From the NCBI GenBank assembly GCA_020831715.1, contig JAFIGA010000048.1, forward strand, positions 1-64,000: a stretch of 64,000 nt of DNA, in the 5' to 3' direction. Below are positions 38,212 to 47,840 of this stretch, piece by piece. How positions within the stretch are numbered: position 1 is the stretch's first letter; the number at the start of each line of letters is the position of its first letter. The position numbers and the translations under genes are program-made. Below the pieces are notes generated by a model, which did no database searches, was not told the origin of the DNA, and was given only the letters and a program-made list of their open reading frames with translations. This stretch comes from Leptospira sp. Its GTDB lineage: Bacteria; Spirochaetota; Leptospiria; Leptospirales; Leptospiraceae.

Positions 38212-39900
38212 ATGCCCTTATTTCGAATTGCGACTTCACTTTTTGCATTGGGAGTTCTTCTCTCCCAATGTGCGACCATCCAAAAATTAGAAGAGGTCAG
38301 CCATACTAGATCGAATCCTAAGTATGAAAAATTCCAGGAAGAAATTCCGGCACCTGAGCAAGATCCGAACGATCACAAGATCAGAAAGAAGAACAAGACA
38401 GTTCCTGATGTAGTTTTGGTTGCCATCCAAAAAGATTGGGTCGGGTATTCACAAAGTGATCGGTTGTTTTATCAAAATGAAATCTTAAGAAGGTTGTTGT
38501 CTTTCGGAATACGTATTCATAACAAAGAATTGTTGCTGGTTGAGGACGTTTTGACCCTTAGGCCACTAATGAAAAAGAAAGACATCGATGCTTATATTTT
38601 GATTCAGCCGGTCGGTAAAGATTCCGATTCCGGTGATGCTAAGTTGCGCGATTCCAAATCTCCTTCCAAATTCAATATAACAATTCATGACAGTGTGAAC
38701 AATCTAGTCTATGAAAATCTTACAGCTGAGTGGAAGAGTCAACTTCCGGAAGAATCCAATTCATTAATATTCTGGAATCATGATAAGGGAATTCAGCTTG
38801 TCCCGCCCATACAAAATTCAATTAAAGAATTGGTATACTTTCCTGAAGCTCAAGATTGGAAGAAAGGATTGGATAAGTCTATTCATGGAAGTTTGAATCT
38901 ATATGCCTCATCGGCAGACACTACAGTCAAGATAAACGGAGTAATAGTAGGCGAAGTTCCCATACAGAATTATTCTGTGGTCAATGGACCTAATAAGGTA
39001 GAGTTTTCCAAACCGGGATTGGAACCTAAGATTAGATATTTACAAATTCGCGCAGGAATTGATAAAAGCGTAATTCATGAATGGGATGATGATAGAACCA
39101 CTTCTTCTTTAGTCGTCCAGAGTTTTCCCCAAGGCTTAGATGTATGGATTGATTCTGAAAGAAAGGGGAAGACGCATCAATATATGAGCGAAATCATTCC
39201 GGGTGATTACAGGATAAGATTGAGTAAGTCTTTTCCTCAAGACAGAGGGGTTGTTCAGGAGTTTTTATTCGCAGAAGGGGTTGTGAAGTTACGACCGCAA
39301 ACCTTAGAATCTGTTGCCTTGCCATATTGGGTGGAAGAAGCATTGCATCCCAATCAAGTGGAATTATGGCGCCCTGTTGGGAAGAGGGGGTTCGTTCCCG
39401 GTGTGAATCCCAAGCTTAGCTTTGGAAAAAAGACAAAATTACTCCCCGGAGACTATGGGTATCTCTCATCGTATTTTTATTTGGATGAGTTGGTTGTTCA
39501 GGGAACATTTCCCGATGCAATCCCGGTAAATCAATCAATCGCTATTGCCTTCAAGTCACCCAACAGAACATTTTTGTTGGAAGCAAAGGGGGAAGAGATT
39601 TCTTTTTATGAATTAAAATCTGGAATGAAGCAAGCACGCTCTTTGGGTGTTTGGAAATTTAAAGAAAAGATCAAACCGGAAGAAAGAATCTTTCGCTTCG
39701 AAACTCATCCCAAAAAGAAGGAAATTCGTTTTCGATTGGGTAACAGAGAGATTTATAAGACTGAATTTTTGGAGTCCGGTTTTGCTCAGATTGGATTAAT
39801 CACCAGAGGGGAAAGTTTTTTCCAAGGAATGCCGCTTAGGGATTTGAAAATATTTTACCCTGACATGATAGAGTTGGAAAAAAAGAAGGAGAATAAATAG
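38212..39900 (+). CDS. PEGA-like-domain lipoprotein
   Basis: Lipobox LGVLLSQC; PEGA-like SLNLYASSADTTVKINGVIVGEVPIQNYSVVNGPNKVEFSKPGLEP and SLVVQSFPQGLDVWIDSERKGKTHQYMSEIIPGDYRIRLSK; start at ATG 38212 after GAGAGGA. Confidence 0.75.
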   Translation: MPLFRIATSLFALGVLLSQCATIQKLEEVSHTRSNPKYEKFQEEIPAPEQDPNDHKIRKKNKTVPDVVLVAIQKDWVGYSQSDRLFYQNEILRRLLSFGIRIHNKELLLVEDVLTLRPLMKKKDIDAYILIQPVGKDSDSGDAKLRDSKSPSKFNITIHDSVNNLVYENLTAEWKSQLPEESNSLIFWNHDKGIQLVPPIQNSIKELVYFPEAQDWKKGLDKSIHGSLNLYASSADTTVKINGVIVGEVPIQNYSVVNGPNKVEFSKPGLEPKIRYLQIRAGIDKSVIHEWDDDRTTSSLVVQSFPQGLDVWIDSERKGKTHQYMSEIIPGDYRIRLSKSFPQDRGVVQEFLFAEGVVKLRPQTLESVALPYWVEEALHPNQVELWRPVGKRGFVPGVNPKLSFGKKTKLLPGDYGYLSSYFYLDELVVQGTFPDAIPVNQSIAIAFKSPNRTFLLEAKGEEISFYELKSGMKQARSLGVWKFKEKIKPEERIFRFETHPKKKEIRFRLGNREIYKTEFLESGFAQIGLITRGESFFQGMPLRDLKIFYPDMIELEKKKENK

Positions 39901-39902
39901 CT

Positions 39903-42900
39903 ATGGTGTCTTTACGAAAATTTACTATTCTCTTTTTTATAATTCTTACCCAAGTTTTGGGAATTTTCGCTGTTTCTAATTGTAGTACAAGAGAATTTCA
40001 AAAACTTGATTCCGAAAAGGATTCGGAATCCTTTATGGATAATCTTACTCCCGAAGAAAAGAAATCAAGAGATTCTGCTCTTTCTCTTGTTAACGCAGGG
40101 AATAGAGAGTTCCAAAATAAAAATTATAAAAAAAGCCTCGAGATATCCAAACAATCCATAGATGTATTTCCCACAATGGATGGATATTACTTGGAAGGCA
40201 TGAGCTATTCGAAACTTGGCAAGAATAAGCAAGCCGGTGAGTCATTGAATCTTGCTCATGAAGTGGATCCGAAAAATGAGCAAGTGTTGATTTCTCTTGG
40301 TTTGGTGAATGCTATATTAGGTGAAGATGAAGAAGCTATTGCCAACTATACAGAACTCACAAATATTAATCCCAAAGAACGAGTTTACCAATTTAGAAAG
40401 GGTGTTCAGCTCAAGACAATGAAAAGATATGATGAGTCTCTGAAGGTTTTTCAATCAATTGAGCCGGAGGGATTTGCCTACCTCACAGAGTTGTATTCCC
40501 AGTTAGGGGATGTTCACATGAAATTAAAGAACTACGACGAGGCAGAGAAGTATCTTGCCTTGGCAGAAGGAAGCTCTCCCGATTCGCAGTCCTTGAAACT
40601 TAAAACATCTTCCATTAAAACTGCATCTTTTTTGGAAAAAGGCAATCGTGCAATGGCAACCGGTGATTACGACCGGGCAATTTCCTCCTACAAGCAAGCG
40701 GTAGCCAATGATTCCAAGAATGCGTCCCCTTTGGTTTTTTTATCCCAAGCTTATATTCTAAAAAAGGATTACACCAATGCGGAATCCTCGCTGAAAAAAG
40801 CTTATGACTTAAACGATGAACTTGTATCGATGTATGAAGTATATGGTTTATTGTTCTATCAGAAGAAGGAATATTCCGAATCCATATCTTGGTTAAATAA
40901 AGGAATTAAGTACCATCCTAAATCGGCAGTTTTATTGAATCGGAGAGGGTTGTCTCTTTGGAAGCAAGGTAATAATAAACAAGCTAAATTGGATTTTAGA
41001 AAAGCCGGTGATGCCGATGCCAAATTTTTGGATGCCGATAGCAACCTTGCCTATCTTTTATTGGAAGAAGGCCGTTATCTTGAGGCGAAAAGAATATTTT
41101 TGTCCTTGGAAAAGAGAAGCGATAACAAAGAAAAATTTAAAAAAGCCGCAGTATACGCCGAACAGTTGGAGTATCTCGAGAGAGGTGATAAGTATTTAGG
41201 TGAATCCAAGATACAAGCGGCATTGGTGCAATTCGACAAAGCCAAATCCATCAATCCGGATGAACCCTCTGTTTGGAATGCATATGGAAGAGCATACTTC
41301 ATCGGGAAAAAATATTCCAAATCGGAAGCCAATTATCAAATGGCTATTGGATTCGATCCCGAAAACTTGGAATCACTTATGGGACTTGCTCGTTTGTATG
41401 CAGTTACGAATCAAAAGTCCAAAGAGACCCAAACGGTCCAAAAAATCGAAGCTCTCACCAAAGACAATCCAACAACTCAGATTCTAATGGGAAGATTGAA
41501 AGAGGATAAGGGAGATTTTGTTGGTGCCGAAAAAGAATATTTAAAAGTTAGAAAGAATTTTCCCAAAGAAGAAGCTATCGGTGTTCGCTTAGGTTCATTG
41601 TATTACAAATGGGCAGTTGAGAAAAATTCCGAAGAAAAATACGATGAAGCTCTTAGTTATTTGGGAAAGGCGAAAAATGAAAATCCTAACATCACTGAGA
41701 TAAAAGATACAGAGAGAGTTATCAAGGAAAACAGAGAATTTTCTAAATTACTTCCTGTTATAAGAGAAACTAACCGCTATTATGATAGGAAGAAATTTCC
41801 GGAAGCCGCCAAGTTGTACCAATCAGCTTTTGATAAATCTGGAAAGCCCAATCTATTGGTAAAGGTTGCAGAATGCTATGTGGGCATGGGTGATGAGGAG
41901 AAGGCATTAAGTCTATTGCAAAGAGCGGATGCTAACAACAAATCCGGATCCACAGATTTTAAGGAAGCAATCTATTCTTTCTTCCTGCAAAGGGGTGAGG
42001 TAGACCGTGCCGAGAGAGGTTTTCTTTCTGTGATCTTACAAAATCCGGGATCGTATTATAGTTATTATAAGCTAGGCCTAATCGAGATGGATCGAACTAA
42101 ATACGACCGGGCTATAGAATACATAGACAGATCCTTGATGCTGAAATACGATTTTGCGGCAGGGAATTTAGCGAAAGGTATAGCGTATTATAAAAAGGGT
42201 GATAGAAAGTCTGCTGAAGAAGAATTCTTACGTGCCCAAGAAAAAGATGAAGAAATGGATCTTGCTGTCTATAACATGGGAATTCTTTATTTCAATCAAA
42301 ATATGGATAAAGAAGCTAAGAAAATATTTCAAGATTTAGTTAAAAAATATCCTGATTCGGCGGAAGGATACTATCAATTGTCCTTTATGAATTTTAAAGC
42401 AGGCAATATTAAATCTGCAGAATCATTCATTTTAAAAGCTCTAAAGATTGAGAGAAGCCCATCCAATCTATACGCCTATTCCAAAATATTGGAATCCAAA
42501 AAAGATTCCAACAAATGGAAAGAAGTATCTCGTGAGATAACTTTGAAATATCCCAATTCGAGTTATGCGAAAAAATTGAAGTCGATAGCCTTTAAAGATG
42601 AGCCGATATATTTTCAACCAATTGTTTCCAAAGGTAATTTAATTTCAAATCCTTTGCGAGTTGGAAATTCAATTGTACAAAATTTTGGAGACTCTATTCT
42701 CTCTACTGATATAGCAACGAGCGACGTTAACTGGAGAATATTTCCCAAGGAACAATATAGCTATTTATCGGTTGGGAATTATCTCTATGGTATCAATTCC
42801 CAGAAGATTAAAACTTGGGATTTGGAAAATGGTGATCTTATACAAGAGGCGATCAATCCAATAAAAGATATCAGCAAGGTTTATCTATTTGAGTGGGTGG

Positions 42901-43430
42901 ATAACGAGGCTCAGAACTCCCATTTTCTCTTGATTGCAATCAATGCTAACAAAGAAGTAGTGAAGACAAGACTGAATCATAAGATGGAAATGATTGATTC
43001 TACTCTCTTGTTCTCAATAAACGACACTAAGGTGAATATTTTAGGAATAGCAAAGGAAGGGGAAAATTTCCTATTCATTCAGGATAAAGGCTACCAAATA
43101 GAGAATAATTTCAAAGATTGGGGTATCAAGGGATTAGCTGTAGATTCTTACATTCATAATAATCAGAACGGTGTTGTGAATTCCGGATCTCAGCAATTTC
43201 TTCTTCAATCCGGTAAGCGATACTATAATTGGAAACCGGGATCTGTACCTACAGAAATAGATTTTCTAAGGAATTCCCATTCAGTGAGTTTTCATGAAAA
43301 AGGTTTTATACAATGGAAAAAATCAGCTAAGGGCTATGAATCCATTCTATTGAATGAAAAGGGTGAGGAAGTTTTAAGATCATCCACTAACAAGGATTGG
43401 AATCTTCAGACCTTGATCCTTTCCAAGTAG
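39903..43430 (+). CDS. Large TPR-repeat exported protein
   Basis: Many TPR units (e.g. AEKYLALAEGSSPDSQSLKLK, ALVQFDKAKSINPDEPSVWNAYGRAYF), signal peptide; C-terminal about 270 aa are non-TPR. Confidence 0.88.
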   Translation: MVSLRKFTILFFIILTQVLGIFAVSNCSTREFQKLDSEKDSESFMDNLTPEEKKSRDSALSLVNAGNREFQNKNYKKSLEISKQSIDVFPTMDGYYLEGMSYSKLGKNKQAGESLNLAHEVDPKNEQVLISLGLVNAILGEDEEAIANYTELTNINPKERVYQFRKGVQLKTMKRYDESLKVFQSIEPEGFAYLTELYSQLGDVHMKLKNYDEAEKYLALAEGSSPDSQSLKLKTSSIKTASFLEKGNRAMATGDYDRAISSYKQAVANDSKNASPLVFLSQAYILKKDYTNAESSLKKAYDLNDELVSMYEVYGLLFYQKKEYSESISWLNKGIKYHPKSAVLLNRRGLSLWKQGNNKQAKLDFRKAGDADAKFLDADSNLAYLLLEEGRYLEAKRIFLSLEKRSDNKEKFKKAAVYAEQLEYLERGDKYLGESKIQAALVQFDKAKSINPDEPSVWNAYGRAYFIGKKYSKSEANYQMAIGFDPENLESLMGLARLYAVTNQKSKETQTVQKIEALTKDNPTTQILMGRLKEDKGDFVGAEKEYLKVRKNFPKEEAIGVRLGSLYYKWAVEKNSEEKYDEALSYLGKAKNENPNITEIKDTERVIKENREFSKLLPVIRETNRYYDRKKFPEAAKLYQSAFDKSGKPNLLVKVAECYVGMGDEEKALSLLQRADANNKSGSTDFKEAIYSFFLQRGEVDRAERGFLSVILQNPGSYYSYYKLGLIEMDRTKYDRAIEYIDRSLMLKYDFAAGNLAKGIAYYKKGDRKSAEEEFLRAQEKDEEMDLAVYNMGILYFNQNMDKEAKKIFQDLVKKYPDSAEGYYQLSFMNFKAGNIKSAESFILKALKIERSPSNLYAYSKILESKKDSNKWKEVSREITLKYPNSSYAKKLKSIAFKDEPIYFQPIVSKGNLISNPLRVGNSIVQNFGDSILSTDIATSDVNWRIFPKEQYSYLSVGNYLYGINSQKIKTWDLENGDLIQEAINPIKDISKVYLFEWVDNEAQNSHFLLIAINANKEVVKTRLNHKMEMIDSTLLFSINDTKVNILGIAKEGENFLFIQDKGYQIENNFKDWGIKGLAVDSYIHNNQNGVVNSGSQQFLLQSGKRYYNWKPGSVPTEIDFLRNSHSVSFHEKGFIQWKKSAKGYESILLNEKGEEVLRSSTNKDWNLQTLILSK

Positions 43431-44056
43431 TAGATATTTTTTCCTTCCTTTCTTTTTTCAGTTTCGAATTTTGAGATAGGAAATCCGGGGCGTTCATTGC
43501 TCCACTCCCTATTTTCATATCGAAAAAGAGATGACTTTCTCAATTCCCGAATCGACCATCGGAAATACCCTCCATGGTCGGTTGCAAATAAAAATCGACC
43601 ACCGGGCTTTAAAATCCGATAGATGGACTTGAGAAAGATCGGATTGATTGCTCGGTTCTTGTGATGCTTCTTTTTAGGCCATGGATCCGGGAAATTCAAT
43701 AAAACTGTATGAAATTGTTCGGGTTCAAAGATATCATCGATAAACCATTGAAAATTTATCCCACTAAAAATTAAATTTTTGAGATCCAGCTCTCTCGCTT
43801 TTTCATCAGTCTGGGCTAACCGATTCCATTTTCTCTCCATAGCAAGAAAACCGGTCTCGGGTTGCTTTTTAGCAAGCTCCAATGCAACTTCTCCCCAGCC
43901 TGAGCCTAACTCTAAAAAATATTGGGAAAAGGTAGATGAAAAATACTCATTTAAATCTAAAAAATTTGGTTCATTTCCTGGCACTATAACCAAAGGTGAC
44001 CTTACGGGTGTATTTTTACAAATTCTCCAAAGTTTGGAACGTATTTCTTCTTTCAT
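43406..44056 (-). CDS. trmB: tRNA (guanine-N7-)-methyltransferase
   Basis: LELGSGWGEVALELAKKQPETGFLAMERK, LNFPDPWPKKKHHKNRAI. Confidence 0.96.
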   Translation of the reverse strand: MKEEIRSKLWRICKNTPVRSPLVIVPGNEPNFLDLNEYFSSTFSQYFLELGSGWGEVALELAKKQPETGFLAMERKWNRLAQTDEKARELDLKNLIFSGINFQWFIDDIFEPEQFHTVLLNFPDPWPKKKHHKNRAINPIFLKSIYRILKPGGRFLFATDHGGYFRWSIRELRKSSLFRYENREWSNERPGFPISKFETEKRKEGKNIYYLERIKV

Positions 44057-44112
44057 ATATCCGTCAATTTACCAGAGATCATTGATTTTGAAATAAGGCA
44101 GTCATTTTATAG

Positions 44113-45060
44113 ATGGAAATAAAATTTTATGGAGTCAGGGGTTCCTGTCCAACACCAATTACCAGGGAAGAATACCAAAGCAAACTGATTGAAATTCTGG
44201 ATGAAAGCAAGAAAATTATACTCGAAGAAGGAATTGATTGCTCTTCCAAAGAAATATTCAATCGTCTGCCGGATCATTTAAAGCAAAATATTGGTGGAAA
44301 TACAACTTGCCTTTATGTTAAATCCAGATCCGGACAACATTATATTTTTGATATGGGAACAGGAATTCGTGTCCTCGGAAACGATTTAGCTCCTCTCGCC
44401 TTTGGAGGAGATCCATTGAATTTAAATATCTTTATGACTCATACCCATTGGGATCATATACAAGGTTGGCCTTTTTTTAAACCGGCTTATTCACCTAAGA
44501 CCAATATTAAATTCTATTCCTGTATTAAAAACCTTCAAGAGAGATTGGAGCGCCAACAAATCGAAGAAAACTTTCCAATTACTTTGGGGATGATGCCCTC
44601 CAAAAAAGAATTCCAACTTATGACAGAGCATGAAGAAATATCAGTTGGTGATCTGAAAATCACTCCTTTCTTCTTAAAGCATCCCGGTTCCTGCACGGGA
44701 TATAAAATTTCGGAAGGAAGTCGGTCATTCATTTTTGCAACAGATGTAGAGTTTCGTCCGGAAGAGTTGGACTATTTGAACGCTTGGAAGGATCGATTGG
44801 GTGAGGCAGAACTTCTCATTATTGATGCACAATACAGTTCTGAAGAAGCAGATAAAAAGATCGGCTGGGGACATACATCCGTTCAAATGGCAGTCGAGGT
44901 TGCCGATCGGATAGGAGTTTCGAAAGTTGCCTTAACTCATTTTGAACCTGATCATACCGACCGAGATGTCTTGAAAATTGTAGATAGTGAGATAGGTTTG
45001 GGTGAACATAGAGTGGAAGTTGTTCTCGCTAAAGAGGGTCTAAGCTTTACTCTGGATTGA
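44113..45060 (+). CDS. MBL-fold metallo-hydrolase
   Basis: MEIKFYGVRGSCPTP, GGNTTC, MTHTHWDHIQGWPFF, ATDVEF, ALTHFEPDHTD. Confidence 0.93.
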   Translation: MEIKFYGVRGSCPTPITREEYQSKLIEILDESKKIILEEGIDCSSKEIFNRLPDHLKQNIGGNTTCLYVKSRSGQHYIFDMGTGIRVLGNDLAPLAFGGDPLNLNIFMTHTHWDHIQGWPFFKPAYSPKTNIKFYSCIKNLQERLERQQIEENFPITLGMMPSKKEFQLMTEHEEISVGDLKITPFFLKHPGSCTGYKISEGSRSFIFATDVEFRPEELDYLNAWKDRLGEAELLIIDAQYSSEEADKKIGWGHTSVQMAVEVADRIGVSKVALTHFEPDHTDRDVLKIVDSEIGLGEHRVEVVLAKEGLSFTLD

Positions 45061-46090
45061 TTAAATAGTAGGAATGAAGTCCTTTGTTAAATTCCCACTT
45101 TTTTTCTCCACAGTTCATAGTCACTTTCGATTGGAAGTGAATCTGGTAAGGTTTAGCAAAAAATAAGCGAATAAAAAACTTCAATACAGCGGATATATTC
45201 GAAAGAATACTAATCTCACCCAAGTTTTTATTGTCTTCAATGGTAATTTTACATTCTTTATTCTTCTTCAATGTCAATTCTTGAATAACAGGCAAAGTAT
45301 ACCCTGAAAACGAATTTTTAACCGATTTGATTGCTTTCGTTGTTGCTACATCGTCTTCGAGTATTATATTCTGAGCAGGATCTGTTAAAATGATTCTCTT
45401 GAATGGTTCATATTTACTCGAATTAAACCCTCCAAAATAAATGGAACTCTTATCAGGCGCTATGGCTCTGAGAATTTCCCAGCTATTGCTAAATTTATAA
45501 ACTTCAACATTTGTGTTCAAATGTTCCATTCCACCATCTCCAACTAATGTAAATTTTTCTCCTTTAAATCGAAGCTCTCCGATTGCAGGGGACGATGCAA
45601 AACCAATGTCAGCTCGCAAGAAACCTTTCCATTTTTTAAGAGGGTAGTTTCCCCCGGATATTGGAATGATATTTTTATTCTTAGCATCCCATTTCATATC
45701 CAATTCTAAATCTTCCAACTTCATTTCGATCATGTATTTCGAACCATCTTGAGACATTCTATTTTCACCGGATCTCTGCCCAAATTTCTTGGCTGTAGCT
45801 TCCAAATCAAAATCCGCGTATTCTTTCGTGCGATAGTATTTTCCTGTCTTTGGATGATTTATATACAAACTGATTCCATTGTTTAAGCTACCGGGACCCA
45901 GATTGCTGACTAGAAAAGTTACAAATATTGTTGTATCATTATTTTTGAAATAAAAATTCCATCCTTGGAAATAGCCTTCCCTTGATTCCGGATTGAAATA
46001 GATGCGACCTGCATTCTTTTCCGAATGAAGATCCTGCATACCTGATAAAAATATAAAAAGCAATGGAATGATATATTTGCAAATGCTCAT
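45047..46090 (-). CDS. Hypothetical exported protein
   Basis: About 347 aa with signal peptide MSICKYIIPLLFIFLSG; start could be upstream at 46126. Confidence 0.65.
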   Translation of the reverse strand: MSICKYIIPLLFIFLSGMQDLHSEKNAGRIYFNPESREGYFQGWNFYFKNNDTTIFVTFLVSNLGPGSLNNGISLYINHPKTGKYYRTKEYADFDLEATAKKFGQRSGENRMSQDGSKYMIEMKLEDLELDMKWDAKNKNIIPISGGNYPLKKWKGFLRADIGFASSPAIGELRFKGEKFTLVGDGGMEHLNTNVEVYKFSNSWEILRAIAPDKSSIYFGGFNSSKYEPFKRIILTDPAQNIILEDDVATTKAIKSVKNSFSGYTLPVIQELTLKKNKECKITIEDNKNLGEISILSNISAVLKFFIRLFFAKPYQIHFQSKVTMNCGEKKWEFNKGLHSYYLINPE

Positions 46091-46129
46091 TATACTAATC
46101 AGGAAGCAGGAGAGGAATAGCTTCAAGAA

Positions 46130-46528
46130 TTATTTCGGAAGATTTCTCCTTTTTGTTAATCTTGTTCCTTCCTCATAAATGTCCGAGAGTCCTCGGATTT
46201 GGAAAACGGGATGATCGGCAATTCCTTTTTTCTTAAGTGAATCTCTTTCTTCCCTTATTCCATCGATGTGGATCCAAGTGTCTTTGTTGGGAATCCTTTT
46301 GGAAATACTTTTCAATTCAGCGTGAACCAGATATTCATAATTTCCAAATTTCTTCAAATAAACTCTGATGGATTTAGAATCTTGTTGTTCCAATTCTTTG
46401 CGAAAATTGGCTGATTTGTCTTTACTATTATCATTTTGAGAATCATAGTATTTATTTAGAACTCTAACTATGTGAAGAAACTCTTCTCTTTTGTTTGGTT
46501 CAATTTCTTTCCATTCATTTGTTTCCAT
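46130..46528 (-). CDS. Hypothetical protein
   Basis: 132-aa ORF between co-oriented genes; no family recognised. Confidence 0.6.
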   Translation of the reverse strand: METNEWKEIEPNKREEFLHIVRVLNKYYDSQNDNSKDKSANFRKELEQQDSKSIRVYLKKFGNYEYLVHAELKSISKRIPNKDTWIHIDGIREERDSLKKKGIADHPVFQIRGLSDIYEEGTRLTKRRNLPK

Positions 46529-46658
46529 ATAACCTCCTAGGGAACATGAATGGAGGTCCTAAAATTTACATTTTATACACTTTTTTTCATAAAAATTAAA
46601 AATTCTAAATTGATTTCCTTCTTGAAAAATCCCCCCTCTGAGAAAAGCTATCAATAGG

Positions 46659-47231
46659 ATGAAAGCAAATACTTTGGATTTATTTTGGGTTGAGAAAATA
46701 AAATTAATACAATACTCAATAAACCTTTTGAAATCTTTATCCGACAAAGATTTGGATAAATCATCCAATTCGTCATCCAGACCTAATGAAACTATTCGTG
46801 ATTCTATTGATAGGCTTATTTGGATTGATAGAAAACTTTCAACCAACCTACCATTTTCTATCAAGATGTCTCGGTTTTTTCCGTTCTCCTTAGTTGACTC
46901 AGCTAGCATTGAGAAAGAATTATTAGATATCCGTGATATGATTGATGCTCCCGCTCTCCCACCTGAATTATCGGGAATCATTGCGAGGAAAGTCGAGGAT
47001 TTGGAATGGCAGGGTGGTAACTCAAGTCTTGATGTGAAATGGAAGGAATGGATATCATATCTAACTAGAATTGAAAAAGAACTTTTCTATTTGGAAGAAT
47101 CAGCAGTTCTTAAGCTAAGGTACTTCAGTTGGAAAGGGATTTTTTCTATACCATCAGCTATCAATCTTTCTGCGGCACAAAGTCATTGCATTCTTCGGGA
47201 ATGCATTTTGAAAAACCTGAATTCTCAATAG
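46659..47231 (+). CDS. Hypothetical protein
   Basis: 190-aa ORF with plausible amino-acid composition; preferred over the antisense ORF 46559..46981. Confidence 0.55.
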   Translation: MKANTLDLFWVEKIKLIQYSINLLKSLSDKDLDKSSNSSSRPNETIRDSIDRLIWIDRKLSTNLPFSIKMSRFFPFSLVDSASIEKELLDIRDMIDAPALPPELSGIIARKVEDLEWQGGNSSLDVKWKEWISYLTRIEKELFYLEESAVLKLRYFSWKGIFSIPSAINLSAAQSHCILRECILKNLNSQ

Positions 47232-47254
47232 CATTCCCAAGTATCGATTAAGTA

Positions 47255-47743
47255 TTAATTAGATAAAACATCTTCAATGTCTTTTTGTATGCTTTCCGGT
47301 TTTGTTATGGATGCGTATCTCTTCAATACCTTTCCATTCTTATCTACCAAAAACTTTGTAAAATTCCACTTGATGTCTTTGAGACCCATAAGCCCGGGAG
47401 CTTGCTCTTTCAAAAAGTTAAAGAGTGGATGGGCATTCTCACCATTTACATCTATCTTCTTGAAAAGAGGAAATTTGGTAGAGTAATTTAGATTGCAAAA
47501 CGATTGAATATCAGAATCTGTTCCCGGTTCTTGAGAGCCAAATTGGTTGCAGGGAAAAGCCAAAACTTCGAAACCTTGATCTTTGTATTTGTCATATACT
47601 TGCTGGAGGCCTTCGTATTGAGGTGTGAATCCACATTTGCTTGCGGTATTGACTATTAGTAGTGCCTTGCCTTTGTAATCGGCAAGAGATACTTCTTCCC
47701 CTTTATTGTTATTAACTGTGAAATCATAAATAGAGTTGCTCAT
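47255..47743 (-). CDS. Glutathione peroxidase family protein
   Basis: VNTASKCGFTPQYEGLQQVYDKY, FPCNQFGSQEPG, KWNFTKFLVDKNG. Confidence 0.96.
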   Translation of the reverse strand: MSNSIYDFTVNNNKGEEVSLADYKGKALLIVNTASKCGFTPQYEGLQQVYDKYKDQGFEVLAFPCNQFGSQEPGTDSDIQSFCNLNYSTKFPLFKKIDVNGENAHPLFNFLKEQAPGLMGLKDIKWNFTKFLVDKNGKVLKRYASITKPESIQKDIEDVLSN

Positions 47744-47840
47744 ATCTCAAAAGTGAACCTATACTTCTATTCTGTCAATCAGGAAATCAAAAGATATTTT
47801 TACAATAATCATGTGGTTCTTTTGTGAGAGAGCTTTATTA

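Noticed and set aside
40080-40100. CTTGTTAAC match to the repeat tail
   Set aside because: Lies within TPR coding sequence (SLVNAGN) with no adjacent stem; chance match.
46559-46981. 140-aa minus-strand ORF overlapping 46659..47231
   Set aside because: Ser/Ile/Phe-rich mirror of the opposite ORF; the plus ORF has more natural composition. Not fully excluded.
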